Origin: Cyanobacteria bacterium RUI128
GTDB taxonomy: Bacteria > Cyanobacteriota > Vampirovibrionia > Gastranaerophilales > Gastranaerophilaceae
Direction: 5' to 3'
DNA length: 54,839 nt
NCBI GenBank assembly: GCA_024695725.1
Contig: JAILHQ010000027.1
Span: 1 to 54,839 of the forward strand
The notes under the pieces are model-generated. The model saw only the letters and a program-made list of their open reading frames with translations, had not been told where the DNA came from and ran no database searches. How positions within the stretch are numbered: the stretch's first letter is position 1; every line of letters starts with the position of its first letter. The translations under genes were made by a program, and so were the position numbers. Positions 1-9,466 of this stretch are shown here, piece by piece.

Positions 1-720
1 GGACTTGATGAAGACCTTGCAAAATATTATTCAAAATTAAACAACCCTCAAAAAGCGTTAGAATTAACCAAAGATGAGTTGTTAAGAGCAAGATGCCTTA
101 TGGAATTAGGCCGAAATGACGAAGCAATCGAACTTTTAGAATCTGTTCATAACAAGTATAAAAAAGACTCAAAATACGCAGCGCTTATTGCACAGTATTA
201 TTTTGAAACAGGAGATTTAGATACCGCCCTGGAAAGAGTTGATGAGTTTGCTAAAATAGAACCAAATTCACCGTTAATCTATCAAATGAGAGCACTGATT
301 TATGAAAAGAAGGGCGATGAATTTCAAGAACACGTTAACTGGGCAAAATTCAACAACCTGAGAGGGGATACCGATGTTGCTATGAATGAATACATGATTG
401 CACACCAACTTGATGACCAAAATATTGAAATCATTACGACAATAGCAGAAACTTTAGACCAGACGGATAAAAACCGTTCTATTGAGTTTTATGAAAAACT
501 GCTAGATCTTGAACCAAATAACAAAAGAGCCTTACAGAAGATGGTTGAATTTAACGAACAAATCGGAAACTATGTAATAATGGTGGACTATCTCGAAAAA
601 CTTAAACAGATAGACCCAAGACATCCGTTCATTGTTGAAAACTATGACAGATTATCCGATTTACTCACTAACCCGCCATCATTTATTGATAATCTGCTTA
701 AATTTTTCGGAAAAGTTTAA
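1..720 (+). CDS. TPR-repeat protein, 5'-truncated by the window edge
   Basis: The reading frame is open from base 1, so the gene starts upstream of the window. At least 239 residues are visible, and a TTG at 79 is only an internal codon. The protein is a run of helical pairs with the spacing and residues of tetratricopeptide repeats, for example around ALERVDEFAKIEPNSP and EFYEKLLDLEPNNKRALQ. TPR domains are protein-binding scaffolds; no catalytic motif is visible. The C-terminus ends in a short amphipathic tail (IDNLLKFFGKV). A PilZ gene follows 117 bp downstream on the same strand, possibly co-transcribed. The partner and role are unknown. Confidence 0.8.
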   Translation, partial: GLDEDLAKYYSKLNNPQKALELTKDELLRARCLMELGRNDEAIELLESVHNKYKKDSKYAALIAQYYFETGDLDTALERVDEFAKIEPNSPLIYQMRALIYEKKGDEFQEHVNWAKFNNLRGDTDVAMNEYMIAHQLDDQNIEIITTIAETLDQTDKNRSIEFYEKLLDLEPNNKRALQKMVEFNEQIGNYVIMVDYLEKLKQIDPRHPFIVENYDRLSDLLTNPPSFIDNLLKFFGKV

Positions 721-837
721 CAGAGGCAGGGGTATAACTATATTGTTTAAAACAACCAATCTGCCCCCTATATTTATTTTTCAAAATATGATAGAATTAT
801 TCTATAAAGACAGAAGCAGAGAAAGGTAAATACAGAT

Positions 838-1428
838 ATGCGTGAGCTTATAAAAAAAGATCAGATAGTCACAATCATCCCGCACGATTTCAAGGATACA
901 AACAAAGGTAAAGTTACGGATGTATCACTTGAAGGTTTCACAATGGAGCTTAAATATATTCCGAGAGGACTGATTAAGCAGAATGTTTGTGATTTTTATT
1001 CTATGACAAGCAACGGATATCTTTACTTTGAATCTTATATCAAAGAGGTTAATGGGAACACAGTATCTATTGCTAACCCGAAGAAACACAGATTTTTACA
1101 AAGACGTAAATTTACACGTATCAAATTCCTTGAAGACCTTGAACTTCAATATGAAGGAATTACACACAAGGTTCAGACCCTTGACCTTTCTGCCGGCGGT
1201 ATGAAATTGAGAACAAAAGAAAACATCAATATTGAGTACGCTTATAAAGTATGTATCAAACTCAATGATGAAATCGAAGTTAACTGTAAATACCAGCTTA
1301 TTCGTGTTGAAAAGAACAACGACGGCGAATATATTATCTCTGGACAATTCACAAACCTGAGTAACGTCGATAAAATGTCACTTGTTCAATTCTGTATGAA
1401 GAAGAGCATGGAAACCGCCAACAAATAG
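838..1428 (+). CDS. PilZ-domain protein (putative c-di-GMP receptor)
   Basis: This 196-residue protein has an N-terminal YcgR-like beta domain (about 1-80) followed by a PilZ domain. The two c-di-GMP-binding signatures are intact: RxxxR at R90-R94 (QRRKFTR) and DxSxxG at D116-G121 (DLSAGG). PilZ proteins bind cyclic di-GMP and typically adjust motility, adhesion or exopolysaccharide. Here the nearby GGDEF gene and the large adhesin make an adhesion or surface role plausible, but that is inference. A GAAAGG element precedes the ATG by about 11 bases. The stop codon is followed at once by a five-unit G-rich tandem repeat. Confidence 0.9.
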   Translation: MRELIKKDQIVTIIPHDFKDTNKGKVTDVSLEGFTMELKYIPRGLIKQNVCDFYSMTSNGYLYFESYIKEVNGNTVSIANPKKHRFLQRRKFTRIKFLEDLELQYEGITHKVQTLDLSAGGMKLRTKENINIEYAYKVCIKLNDEIEVNCKYQLIRVEKNNDGEYIISGQFTNLSNVDKMSLVQFCMKKSMETANK

Positions 1429-1431
1429 AGG

Positions 1432-1492
1432 AGGGGTAAATTTAAGGGTAAATGTAAGGGTAAATGTAAGGGGAAATGTAAGGGGAAATATA
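1432..1492 (+). repeat. tandem GGGGTAAAT array after the PilZ gene
   Basis: Five units of about 12 bp (AGGGTAAATGTA and variants) start 4 bases after the stop codon. Each unit carries a run of three or four G followed by (T/G)AAAT. Related arrays follow other stop codons in this window. Confidence 0.9.
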
Positions 1493-1535
1493 ATATTTTT
1501 ATCCCTTAAAATAAGATTTGCCTGCTGATATAGTT

Positions 1536-2573
1536 ATGAGTTTTTTAGATTTATTCAGAAAAAAGAACAGAAAGTTATTATTCACAACACCTTCACATTC
1601 ACAAAAGTTTTGTATTGTGAATAAGTTCAGGCATTTTTACAAATGCGACCTGTCTGAAACTGATGCACATAACCCTGAAATTGTTTTAGAAAAGGCGCAG
1701 AAAAGAGCCTCTGAGATATATGGAACAAAACAGACTCTCTTCCTGACAAATGGTTCGTCATCAGGCATTATAACAGGGGTTTTAGCGACGACAAAAAAAA
1801 ATGATAATGTTCTTATATGGGATAAGTCTCACAGATGCCACAAAAACGGTGTAGAACTGGCAGGCTGCAAACCTGTATATTATGAATTGCCAACAAATAA
1901 AGAATGGGGTATCCCGGATAAAACGACCGCTGAAATACTTGAACCGCATTTAAAACAGGGAAATATAAAAACGGTTATTGTGACCTCTCCGAGTTATTAC
2001 GGAATTGTTTCGGATATTCCAAAGATAAAAAAAATGTGCGAAAAATATAACGCATATTTAATTGTTGATGAGGCTCATGGTGCTTTGTACCCGTTTTCAG
2101 ACAAACTGCCAGAATCTGCGGTAAAGGTTGCAGATATTACGGTTCAGTCTTTGCATAAAACAGCGGGCGGACTGAACCCGACAGCTCTTATACATTCAAA
2201 TCTTAATTATGACCTTCAGCCTTATTTTGACAAGGTAAATACCACCTCACCGTCATATCCTTTGCTTGCAACAATAGAGGCTAATATAAACTATCTCAAC
2301 GGAAAAGGAAGAATTTATACGGATAAACTTATTGATAGCATAAAAGAACTGAGAGAAAGCGCTCCAAACATAGAATTTGGCGGAGATGACATAACAAAGA
2401 TTTTAATAAAAAAGAACGGACTGACAGGGTATCAGCTCTCTGAACTGCTTTTTGACAAATACAATATTGAAGACGAAATAACAAATAAAGAATCAACAAT
2501 GCTCCTCACAGGCATTGGGACTTCAGAGAAAAAACTGAAAAAACTAAAAGATGCTTTAGCTAAAATTAGCTAA
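1536..2573 (+). CDS. Orn/Lys/Arg decarboxylase-family (fold-type I PLP) protein
   Basis: The protein of about 345 residues matches the major domain of the basic amino acid decarboxylases (SpeA/LdcC group). It has an early TPSHSQ motif (family TPGHxxG), a cofactor-contact segment LTNGSSSG, the PLP-ring aspartate region DEAHGA and a Schiff-base lysine in QSLHKTAGG. It is shorter than full-length arginine or lysine decarboxylases because the C-terminal domain is reduced, like the short YaaO-type members. Substrate cannot be read from sequence. The start is uncertain: ATG 1536 has no clear ribosome binding site, and TTG 1518 lies 5 bases after a TAAAAT. The 3' end overlaps the convergent downstream gene by 8 bp. 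Confidence 0.75.
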   Translation: MSFLDLFRKKNRKLLFTTPSHSQKFCIVNKFRHFYKCDLSETDAHNPEIVLEKAQKRASEIYGTKQTLFLTNGSSSGIITGVLATTKKNDNVLIWDKSHRCHKNGVELAGCKPVYYELPTNKEWGIPDKTTAEILEPHLKQGNIKTVIVTSPSYYGIVSDIPKIKKMCEKYNAYLIVDEAHGALYPFSDKLPESAVKVADITVQSLHKTAGGLNPTALIHSNLNYDLQPYFDKVNTTSPSYPLLATIEANINYLNGKGRIYTDKLIDSIKELRESAPNIEFGGDDITKILIKKNGLTGYQLSELLFDKYNIEDEITNKESTMLLTGIGTSEKKLKKLKDALAKIS

Positions 2574-2817
2574 ATAAATCGGCCAGTCTGTCCCATTCTT
2601 CATCTTCAAACTTATCTGAAGTATCCTCCATACCCTTAGTAAATTCATAAGCAAGATCATCTTTTGATATTCCGGTAACATCAGCAATATCTTTCTTGCT
2701 CAAACTCCTCATTTCAGACTCGGAAGCGCCACCCGAAGCCGAACGCGTTCTGCTCGTTATTGAGTCACTGCTCTTAAAAATATTGTTAGCTGATTGGTTA
2801 ACTCCGCCTGAAAACAT
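2566..2817 (-). CDS. small hypothetical protein, acidic C-terminus
   Basis: This 83-residue protein is preceded by a good ribosome binding site (AGGA, 7 bases before the ATG). The N-terminal half is rich in Ser, Asn and Gly. The C-terminal half is helical and acidic, with a segment (SLSKKDIADVTGISKDDLA) that resembles a short helix-turn-helix or UBA-like helix pair. I do not recognise a family. It converges on the decarboxylase-like gene with an 8-bp overlap of the 3' ends. Confidence 0.6.
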   Translation of the reverse strand: MFSGGVNQSANNIFKSSDSITSRTRSASGGASESEMRSLSKKDIADVTGISKDDLAYEFTKGMEDTSDKFEDEEWDRLADLFS

Positions 2818-2910
2818 AACATGTCCTGAAATTGTACTCTCTCATTAATATAAAGTCATATAAAAACACTCAATTTCAGAGGCAGAAAAAATGTTTACAG
2901 TTCTTTAAAT

Positions 2911-2940
2911 AAAAAAAGAGAGCCTAAGCCCTCTTTTTTA
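2911..2940 (-). terminator. rho-independent terminator of the GGDEF gene
   Basis: On the minus strand AGAGGGC and GCTCTCT pair around a TTAG loop and are followed by a T run. The A-rich left side makes it potentially bidirectional. Confidence 0.75.
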
Positions 2941-2960
2941 TATCTTCAGTCTGATATTTC

Positions 2961-3833
2961 CTAGTTATAATCAAGATTTATCTGAGAGAACTGAACAATT
3001 TTGTTTCTGCCTCTGTGTTTTGCGTTATACAGAGCGTGTTCAGCATATCTGATTAAAGTATTTGCATCTTCGTGAACATTTTCCATACAAGGGAAAGTAG
3101 CAATACCGCCTGAAATAGTAATCGGATGTCTTTCTTCTTCACCTGCAGGAATAAATTCCATCTTCTCAACAGATCTTCTGAATCTTTCGGCATAAATAAA
3201 CGCATTATCTTCAGAAGTGTTAGGTAATATCAGCAAGAACTCTTCATCACCATAACGGGTAACAATATCTTCTTTACGTACAGATACATCTAACATGCCT
3301 GCAACGTTTCTGAGAAGGATATCGCCCCATTCGTAACCGTACATATCGTTGACTGCCTTAAAGTAGTCCAAATCGAACAATATGCAGGAAACTTTTGTTT
3401 TGTAACGTCTTGAACGAGAGATTTCAGCTTCAAGAGCTTCCTGTAAGTATTTTCTGTTATGAAGTCCAGTCAACTCATCAGTTGTACTGACTTCATTCAT
3501 TTTTTCTTTGTAATAACTAACCTTCAACAAAGCTTTTGCTCTGATTACAAACTCATCCTTATCAACAGGTGCAGATATAAAGTCATAACCTTCAGCTCTG
3601 ACTATGGTGTTGAATCTGTTTCCCACAAACAATATAGGACAAGTAAATTTTGTCGTCATCAGAATATCCGACAAATTATCGACACTCTCAACAACAATAA
3701 GTGACGGGTTGAGCATTGCATGCTCTCTCATAATAGAACCGTCTTCAACACGAATTGAAACTTCATCAATGTCCGCCAACATATTAGCCAGAGGAGTTGC
3801 CTTATTTTTTGAATAAATTACAATATTTGCCAT
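2961..3833 (-). CDS. GGDEF-domain protein with N-terminal receiver-like domain; altered A-site
   Basis: The 290-residue protein has an N-terminal CheY/receiver-like domain (about 1-105; KATPLANML, LIVVES, APVDKDEF) that lacks a clear phospho-acceptor Asp. A GGDEF domain follows (about 115-285) with the usual start DELTGLHNR (119-127) and the metal-binding DLDYFKAVND (154-163). The active-site loop reads RYGDEEF, so GGDEF has become GDEEF (195-199). The GHxxGD helix motif is GYEWGD (166-171). The inhibitory I-site RxxD is intact (RKED, 186-189). It is either a divergent diguanylate cyclase or a c-di-GMP-binding regulator. The PilZ gene nearby suggests a local c-di-GMP circuit. Confidence 0.85.
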   Translation of the reverse strand: MANIVIYSKNKATPLANMLADIDEVSIRVEDGSIMREHAMLNPSLIVVESVDNLSDILMTTKFTCPILFVGNRFNTIVRAEGYDFISAPVDKDEFVIRAKALLKVSYYKEKMNEVSTTDELTGLHNRKYLQEALEAEISRSRRYKTKVSCILFDLDYFKAVNDMYGYEWGDILLRNVAGMLDVSVRKEDIVTRYGDEEFLLILPNTSEDNAFIYAERFRRSVEKMEFIPAGEEERHPITISGGIATFPCMENVHEDANTLIRYAEHALYNAKHRGRNKIVQFSQINLDYN

Positions 3834-3904
3834 TTCACTATACCTCTTCTTAGTAAGTTGATTATAACATAATTAGTAAAGATAAACAATATTTAATAAT
3901 AAAA

Positions 3905-3928
3905 GACACCGACTTGCGCCGGTGCCTC
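3905..3928 (-). terminator. terminator of the adhesin gene
   Basis: On the minus strand GGCACCG and CGGTGTC pair and are followed by TTTTATTATT, just downstream of the adhesin stop codon. Confidence 0.8.
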
Positions 3929-3950
3929 TTACTTATTTATAAGTTGTGAA

Positions 3951-6900
3951 TTATTTCACTGAGTTGTATCTTTCTGTGATAGTAACGATACCAGTCTCAG
4001 GTGTCTTGAAGACAGTCTTAGCAATTCTCTTAGCGATTGCAGATTGTTCATCGTCATCATCAGCCGCGAACGCGATTGGTGTGAATGATTGAGCTAATTG
4101 AGAATCTACACCTGACTGAACAAGGTTATTGAAGTTCTTCATCAATTCTTGAACAAGTGTCTTGTCATTGATATCAACACCGTTGATGATTACATTAACA
4201 CCATCAGTTGTACCGGTGATATTTACAGGGTTACCGTTGATAATCAAATCACCGATACCGTCATCATCGCCATCAGCGATTAAGTCACTACCTGTAACAC
4301 CGCCGCCTGCATTGATGATTACATCATCTTTACCTTCGATATCGTTAACAATGATGTCACCATCAGCATCGATATGTACGTTGTTACCTGTACCGTCTTC
4401 AACGTCTGCGTTACCGCCTGCGTTGATAATCAGGTCACCGTGTTTGTTGTCATCAGTATCAGCGTGAGCATCAGTTACATCTGCGTTACCGCCTGCGGTA
4501 ATTACGATATCCTGAGTTGCATCAGCACCGTCAACTGTTACATTACCGTTATCAGCTGTGATAGTGATATTGCCTTGACCATCCGGTGCACCTTCTTTGT
4601 CATCACCGTCTGCTACCAAATCTTCAGCTGTAATGTTGCCATTATCAGATACGATTTCGATATCAGCACCGTGACCACCGTCAACTACAACGTCACCGTT
4701 ACCCTTAACGATTAAGTCACCAACATCATCACCATCGCCATCTGCGATTAAGTTTTCACCGGTTACTTTACCGTTATCAGAGATAATGATTACATCATCG
4801 TCACCTGTGATATCTTTTGCTGTGATATCATCATTAGCATTGATTTCAACATTGTGACCTGTACCGTTGTCAACATCAGCCTTACCACCTGCATTGATAA
4901 TCAGATCTCCAGCCTTGTTGCCGTCTTTATCAGCGTGAGCATTAGTTACGTCTGCATCGCCGCCAGCTGTAATGATTACATCGTGGTCGCCGTTTGCACC
5001 GTCAACTGTTACATCACCATTGTTAGCTGTGATAATAATATCACCTTGTGTATTGTCATTTGGAGCAGTTGTGTTTATGTTAGTAGCTTCGATGTCACCA
5101 CCATTTGAAGTGATTACTACATTAGAACCGCCTGCATTTGATGCAACTACATCGTTGTCTGCAACGATAGTCAATTTACCCTGACCGTTTGCATCTGAAT
5201 CTGCTGTTGTATTAGTTACATTAGCAAATCCCTTAGTATCATCAGTGCCCTTAAGAGCAGTGATTGTTATATCGTGAGTTGCTGTTGTGTTAGCAACTGT
5301 AGCGTTACCTTCACCGGTGTAGATAGTAATGTTACCATTATTATCATCATTACCTGTAGCACTTAAACCGATAGCTGTAATGTCACCCTTGTTAACAACT
5401 GCTTCGATGTTAGCACCTGTGAAGTTTGTACCGTTTGTATTGTCTAAGTTGAAGTCACCAGTATTAGCTCTTAATACTAAGTCACCTACATTGTTGCCAT
5501 CGTTATCAGCAAGTAATTTACCTGTGATATCGATTTGACCGTTTTCAGCGATAACCTTAAGGTCTGTATCAGCGATGATGTCGCCTACTGAAATGTTACC
5601 GTTACCTGTTGTAAGGTTAACATTACCAGCCAAATCATCTGTTAAACCCTGTTGGCTAGCTGTTAAGCCGCTTGCAATGATGTTACCGTTATCGATAGTA
5701 ACTTCAATGTTAGCACCACCGAAATCAGTACCTGTCATTGTTAAGTCGTCAGAACCTAAGTTCTTAGCTGTTTGACCTTTGATAACCAAGTCACCAACAC
5801 CGTTAGCTTCGTTATCAGCCTTTAATTGACCGGTAACTGTGATGTCACCGTTTTCAGCGAGCACTTTAAGGTCTGTATCAGCAATTACATCACCTACTGT
5901 AATGTTACCGTTATCAGTTGATAATACGAAGTTACCAGAAGTATCGCCTGCAGAATGTCTGTCAGTTGTTAAACCGGTAGCTGTGATATCACCTGATTCA
6001 ATATCAACGATGATGTTAGCACCACCTGCATTTGTTGAGTTAAGAGTTAAATCAGTAGCTCCTAAATCTTTAGCAGTTTTACCTGTTAAGTTAAGTTCGC
6101 CAACGCCGTTATCTTCGTTATCAGCAATTAACTTGCCTGTAACTGTAATATCACCGTTTTCAGCGAAGATCTTAAGATCTGTATCAGCGATTACATCACC
6201 TACTGTAATGTTACCGTTGTCTGTTGATAAGATGAAGTTACCAGAAGTATCACCTGCTGCGTGTCTGTCAGTTGTCAAACCGCTTGCTGTGATATTACCA
6301 TCAACGATATCAACTATAATGTTAGCACCGCCTGCATTAGCTGAACCTAATGTTAAATCAGCGACACCTGAATTATATGCTTTTTGAGCAGTTAAGTTTA
6401 ATTCACCAACACCATTATCTTCGTTATCAGCAATTAACTTGCCTGTAACTTCGATATTGCCGTTTTGTGCATAAACTTTTACATCAGTATCACCTACAAC
6501 GTTACCGATTTTAACGTTTCCGTTAGTTGAAGTAACGACTACGCTTCCTGATGTGTTATCTGTGTCAGCAGCAGCCTTAACTGCATTGATGTTTTGAGCA
6601 TCAACATTGCCTGTTGCTGTTAATTTTAAGTCTTGTACAGTGTTACCTGCATTTGTTACGTCAAAGGTTGTGTTAGCAGCTTTTGCGTCAACGTTAGCAA
6701 CCTTTGTATCAAAGTTTAATGCTAAGTCGTTAGCACCATTGTTTGATGACTGGATAGCTACTGCACCGTAATCAGATGCACCGTTTGTACCAGGATGATA
6801 CTTAGTTGTCATAGCTATATAGTATTCAGATTTACCGCTGTCAACGTTACCTTCCAAACCGATTACTGCACCGGTAGGAGCGTTGATTGTGATTGAATCA

Positions 6901-9140
6901 GATGTGATAGTACCTGAACCGATAGCCTGAACAACTGATGAATCAGTAGAAGTTAATGCAATTGAGTTTGCAGTAACATCAGTACCGAAACCAATTGACC
7001 AAGAAGCCAAACCGGTGATATCACCTGTTACGTTAACTGCACCTTCAGAAGGAACATTTAACTTCTTATAATTACCGAAGATGATTGAGCTGGCAACCAT
7101 ATCTAAGTCACCGTTAACTGTTGTATCATCAACTCTGACATAACTCTTGTCATGTGTATTTAATGTTGTAGAACCTACTGTGCTGCCTGATAATACGATG
7201 TACTCATCAGAAGTAGCTTGTACTGTGCCATTTACAGTTGAACCTTCAATTTTGATAATATCTTTACCGTCTGCTACAACGTTTCCACCTACAGAAGAAG
7301 CGTTTACAAACAGACCGTTTTTCTTATCTGAACTGTCAACTGTATCTTTCATATTTAAGTTGCCTGCGATATTTGAACCGTCAAGAACCTGAACCATATC
7401 AGCTTTAGCATCAGCATTACCGCCTACTGTCAAACCTGATAACTGGATACCGCCTGTTGATGTAACATCAACGTTACCTGCTACATTACCTGATACATAA
7501 GCATTTTCGCCTGCAGATAATGTTAAGTCACCAGATAATGTTGCATCAATAGTGTTTCTTCCAACTGAAGTTAATGTTGCATCTTTACCTTCAATTGAGA
7601 ACTTAGTATCAACATAGTATGGTTCTAATGTTGCTAATGTTACGTTGTAATCTCCGCTTGCACCTGTCATTAAATCGTAGTAAACAGATGTGCTTGCACC
7701 TGATGCAGGTTCACCTTCAACGGTAATAATAGCACCGTTTGATGCTGTTAATGTGATGTTACCATCGTTTCCAGCAGCATCTCTTGCGATTAACTTACCG
7801 TTACCGCCATTAACTGAGTGTGCAGCTAAGATAGATGATTCTTCTGATGTCATTGTAATATTGTTAGCTCGAACTGTATCAGAAAAACCTGTTGAATATT
7901 TAGAGGTTACATTTAAATCCCCATTTACTGTAACTGATGTGTTTGTAGGGATGCTTGTCTTTTTGTAGTTACCAAAAATAGCAGTTGCACCCTTAACATC
8001 TAAGTTACCGTTAATTGTTGAACTTTCAACTCTGACATAACTTGTATCATAAGCATTTAAGTCAGTAGCACCAACTGTGCTGCCCTTTAACAGGATGTAT
8101 TCAATTGCATCAACATCAACTGATCCTGAAACATTTGAGCTCATAATCTTTGCTACATCTTTTGCATCTACTGTTAAGTTACCGTTAACTGTAGATTTGT
8201 TAAGATAAGCACCCTGTTCTCTATCGTCATTGTTGAAATTGTCTTTTATTGTTAAGTTACCGTTAACTGTTGAAGCATCGGTAATCAAAACCATATCTCC
8301 GGCAACTGTTGCGGTAGAACCGTTTAAAGTTGACTCGGAAATTCTTGTGTTATTACCTTGTTTAGATGCTGCGATAAGCTGAATGTCACCGTTCTGTGTC
8401 TGAATAGTTGTGTTAGCAACATTCAAAGGAACTGAAGTCGTTTCAAGAACTGTGTTGTTATTAGCATCTTTAACAGCTCCTGCTACATAGTTAGCACCGT
8501 CTGCTGTAACTAAAACTACACCGTTTGCAGATGGTGATGATAAAGTAGCTGAGTCAAAGTGAACACCGTTTGCAATAATGTTGATGTCAGGAGAAGTAAG
8601 TGTACCTCCTACTACAGCAACAACTGCGCCTTCGGTTCCGCCGGCTACGGTTCCGATATCATAGGTGTTAAAATTAAGATCATCAGCAAGGCCTGTTAAA
8701 TCTTTAGTGGTTAATACTAATGAACCTGCTGATGTGAATGTTCCGCCGTTGAATAAAATACCGTTAGGGTTAGAGATGATAATCTTACCGTTATCGGCTG
8801 TAATCTGACCGGCGATTTTGGAAATACTTCCTTGTGTAACAACGTTCAATACACCGTATGTTCCGTTGTTAAAATATAATTTTTGTCCGTTGTCAACGTT
8901 GAATTTTGACCAGTCAATCTTTGTGTGATTGTCAAATCTCAATGTTGCGTTTGTTTGGTTTGTTTCGATCTGTTTAAGACCTGCTGATGCGTTCCTAATA
9001 ACTGCGCCTGTTCCGCCGAGAACCTGAGCGTTGTTAAAAGAATCAACTCCTCTTGTGAGTACAGTAGCAAATGACATCTGCATACCTGAGAATGCTACAC
9101 ATAAAACTACTGCAATCGTTCTTTTCATAATGTTTTTCAT
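3951..9140 (-). CDS. giant two-partner-secretion (TpsA, FHA-type) repeat adhesin
   Basis: The 1729-residue protein has a Sec signal peptide (hydrophobic core about 7-25, cleavage near SFA-T). A TPS/haemagglutinin-activity domain follows with the hallmark NPNGILF (124-130) and the preceding IDWSKFNV. The rest is a predicted beta-helix of Asn/Asp/Gly/Thr/Val-rich repeats. Two about 330-residue stretches in the first half are paralogous (each contains YVRV and FGNYKK), and a block of about 102 residues is repeated roughly four times (bases about 5500-6560). It should cross the inner membrane by Sec and the outer membrane through a TpsB pore. No TpsB gene is in the window. AAGGA precedes the ATG by 10 bases. 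The C-terminus (DDDDEQSAIAKRIAKTVFK) is charged and unlike the repeats. Confidence 0.88.
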   Translation of the reverse strand: MKNIMKRTIAVVLCVAFSGMQMSFATVLTRGVDSFNNAQVLGGTGAVIRNASAGLKQIETNQTNATLRFDNHTKIDWSKFNVDNGQKLYFNNGTYGVLNVVTQGSISKIAGQITADNGKIIISNPNGILFNGGTFTSAGSLVLTTKDLTGLADDLNFNTYDIGTVAGGTEGAVVAVVGGTLTSPDINIIANGVHFDSATLSSPSANGVVLVTADGANYVAGAVKDANNNTVLETTSVPLNVANTTIQTQNGDIQLIAASKQGNNTRISESTLNGSTATVAGDMVLITDASTVNGNLTIKDNFNNDDREQGAYLNKSTVNGNLTVDAKDVAKIMSSNVSGSVDVDAIEYILLKGSTVGATDLNAYDTSYVRVESSTINGNLDVKGATAIFGNYKKTSIPTNTSVTVNGDLNVTSKYSTGFSDTVRANNITMTSEESSILAAHSVNGGNGKLIARDAAGNDGNITLTASNGAIITVEGEPASGASTSVYYDLMTGASGDYNVTLATLEPYYVDTKFSIEGKDATLTSVGRNTIDATLSGDLTLSAGENAYVSGNVAGNVDVTSTGGIQLSGLTVGGNADAKADMVQVLDGSNIAGNLNMKDTVDSSDKKNGLFVNASSVGGNVVADGKDIIKIEGSTVNGTVQATSDEYIVLSGSTVGSTTLNTHDKSYVRVDDTTVNGDLDMVASSIIFGNYKKLNVPSEGAVNVTGDITGLASWSIGFGTDVTANSIALTSTDSSVVQAIGSGTITSDSITINAPTGAVIGLEGNVDSGKSEYYIAMTTKYHPGTNGASDYGAVAIQSSNNGANDLALNFDTKVANVDAKAANTTFDVTNAGNTVQDLKLTATGNVDAQNINAVKAAADTDNTSGSVVVTSTNGNVKIGNVVGDTDVKVYAQNGNIEVTGKLIADNEDNGVGELNLTAQKAYNSGVADLTLGSANAGGANIIVDIVDGNITASGLTTDRHAAGDTSGNFILSTDNGNITVGDVIADTDLKIFAENGDITVTGKLIADNEDNGVGELNLTGKTAKDLGATDLTLNSTNAGGANIIVDIESGDITATGLTTDRHSAGDTSGNFVLSTDNGNITVGDVIADTDLKVLAENGDITVTGQLKADNEANGVGDLVIKGQTAKNLGSDDLTMTGTDFGGANIEVTIDNGNIIASGLTASQQGLTDDLAGNVNLTTGNGNISVGDIIADTDLKVIAENGQIDITGKLLADNDGNNVGDLVLRANTGDFNLDNTNGTNFTGANIEAVVNKGDITAIGLSATGNDDNNGNITIYTGEGNATVANTTATHDITITALKGTDDTKGFANVTNTTADSDANGQGKLTIVADNDVVASNAGGSNVVITSNGGDIEATNINTTAPNDNTQGDIIITANNGDVTVDGANGDHDVIITAGGDADVTNAHADKDGNKAGDLIINAGGKADVDNGTGHNVEINANDDITAKDITGDDDVIIISDNGKVTGENLIADGDGDDVGDLIVKGNGDVVVDGGHGADIEIVSDNGNITAEDLVADGDDKEGAPDGQGNITITADNGNVTVDGADATQDIVITAGGNADVTDAHADTDDNKHGDLIINAGGNADVEDGTGNNVHIDADGDIIVNDIEGKDDVIINAGGGVTGSDLIADGDDDGIGDLIINGNPVNITGTTDGVNVIINGVDINDKTLVQELMKNFNNLVQSGVDSQLAQSFTPIAFAADDDDEQSAIAKRIAKTVFKTPETGIVTITERYNSVK
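5500..6560 (-). repeat. about 306-bp coding repeats within the adhesin
   Basis: Four consecutive units recur at about 306-bp spacing. The segment encoding ADTDLK lies near 5567, 5875, 6181 and 6486. Each unit encodes the series GN(I/V).VGD, ADTDLK, ENGDITVTGKL and AGGANI. They are close enough to recombine. Confidence 0.85.
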
Positions 9141-9466
9141 AATCTATATGTCCTTTTCTTATGTAATTAATTCTCTTACCAAGTCTACTGAATATTAATA
9201 CACACAATGTGACAGTATAACTATACTAACATATCAATATTCGTAAATATAAAAATTTGATAAAAAAAAGCTTTTTTCTTAATGTTTCTTTACAATATGT
9301 TAGAGAGAGAGTAGGAGAGAGTTTGAGTCCACTGCGTTTTACACCTTTATATAATTTTTATATTTTGTTCATGCTTTTTATTGATAAACTTATCTGCCGA
9401 CATGTCGAATAATTTATAAGAAAAATAATGCTAAATTAAGAGAAACAATAAATACGGAGATTTGTC
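9141..9466. other. divergent intergenic region between the adhesin and ompH
   Basis: These 326 bp hold no convincing gene. The region is AT-rich and must contain the adhesin promoter (minus strand; a TATACT hexamer lies near 9215-9220) and the ompH promoter. It includes a purine-rich GAGAGAGAGTAGGAGAGAG stretch near 9304. A TTTTGTTCATGC string (about 9364-9375) recurs just before the proS promoter near 10559-10570. Confidence 0.5.

Noticed and set aside
632..829. 65-codon plus-strand frame overlapping the TPR gene end
   Set aside because: It overlaps the real gene in another frame, lacks a ribosome binding site and shows no protein-like pattern.
1507..1520. Leaderless TTG start for the decarboxylase-like gene
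   Set aside because: TAAAAT is present but the spacing is five bases, not six, and a leaderless TTG would be unusual. It was left out of the leaderless set.
5500..6560. CRISPR-like regular spacing in the adhesin region
   Set aside because: The units are about 306 bp long, in frame and coding, with no short palindromic repeat or unique spacers. No cas gene is present.
4162..7968. Several plus-strand open frames opposite the adhesin gene
   Set aside because: They are antisense shadows of a repetitive coding region, with low-complexity Ser/Pro/Val/Ile translations and no ribosome binding sites.
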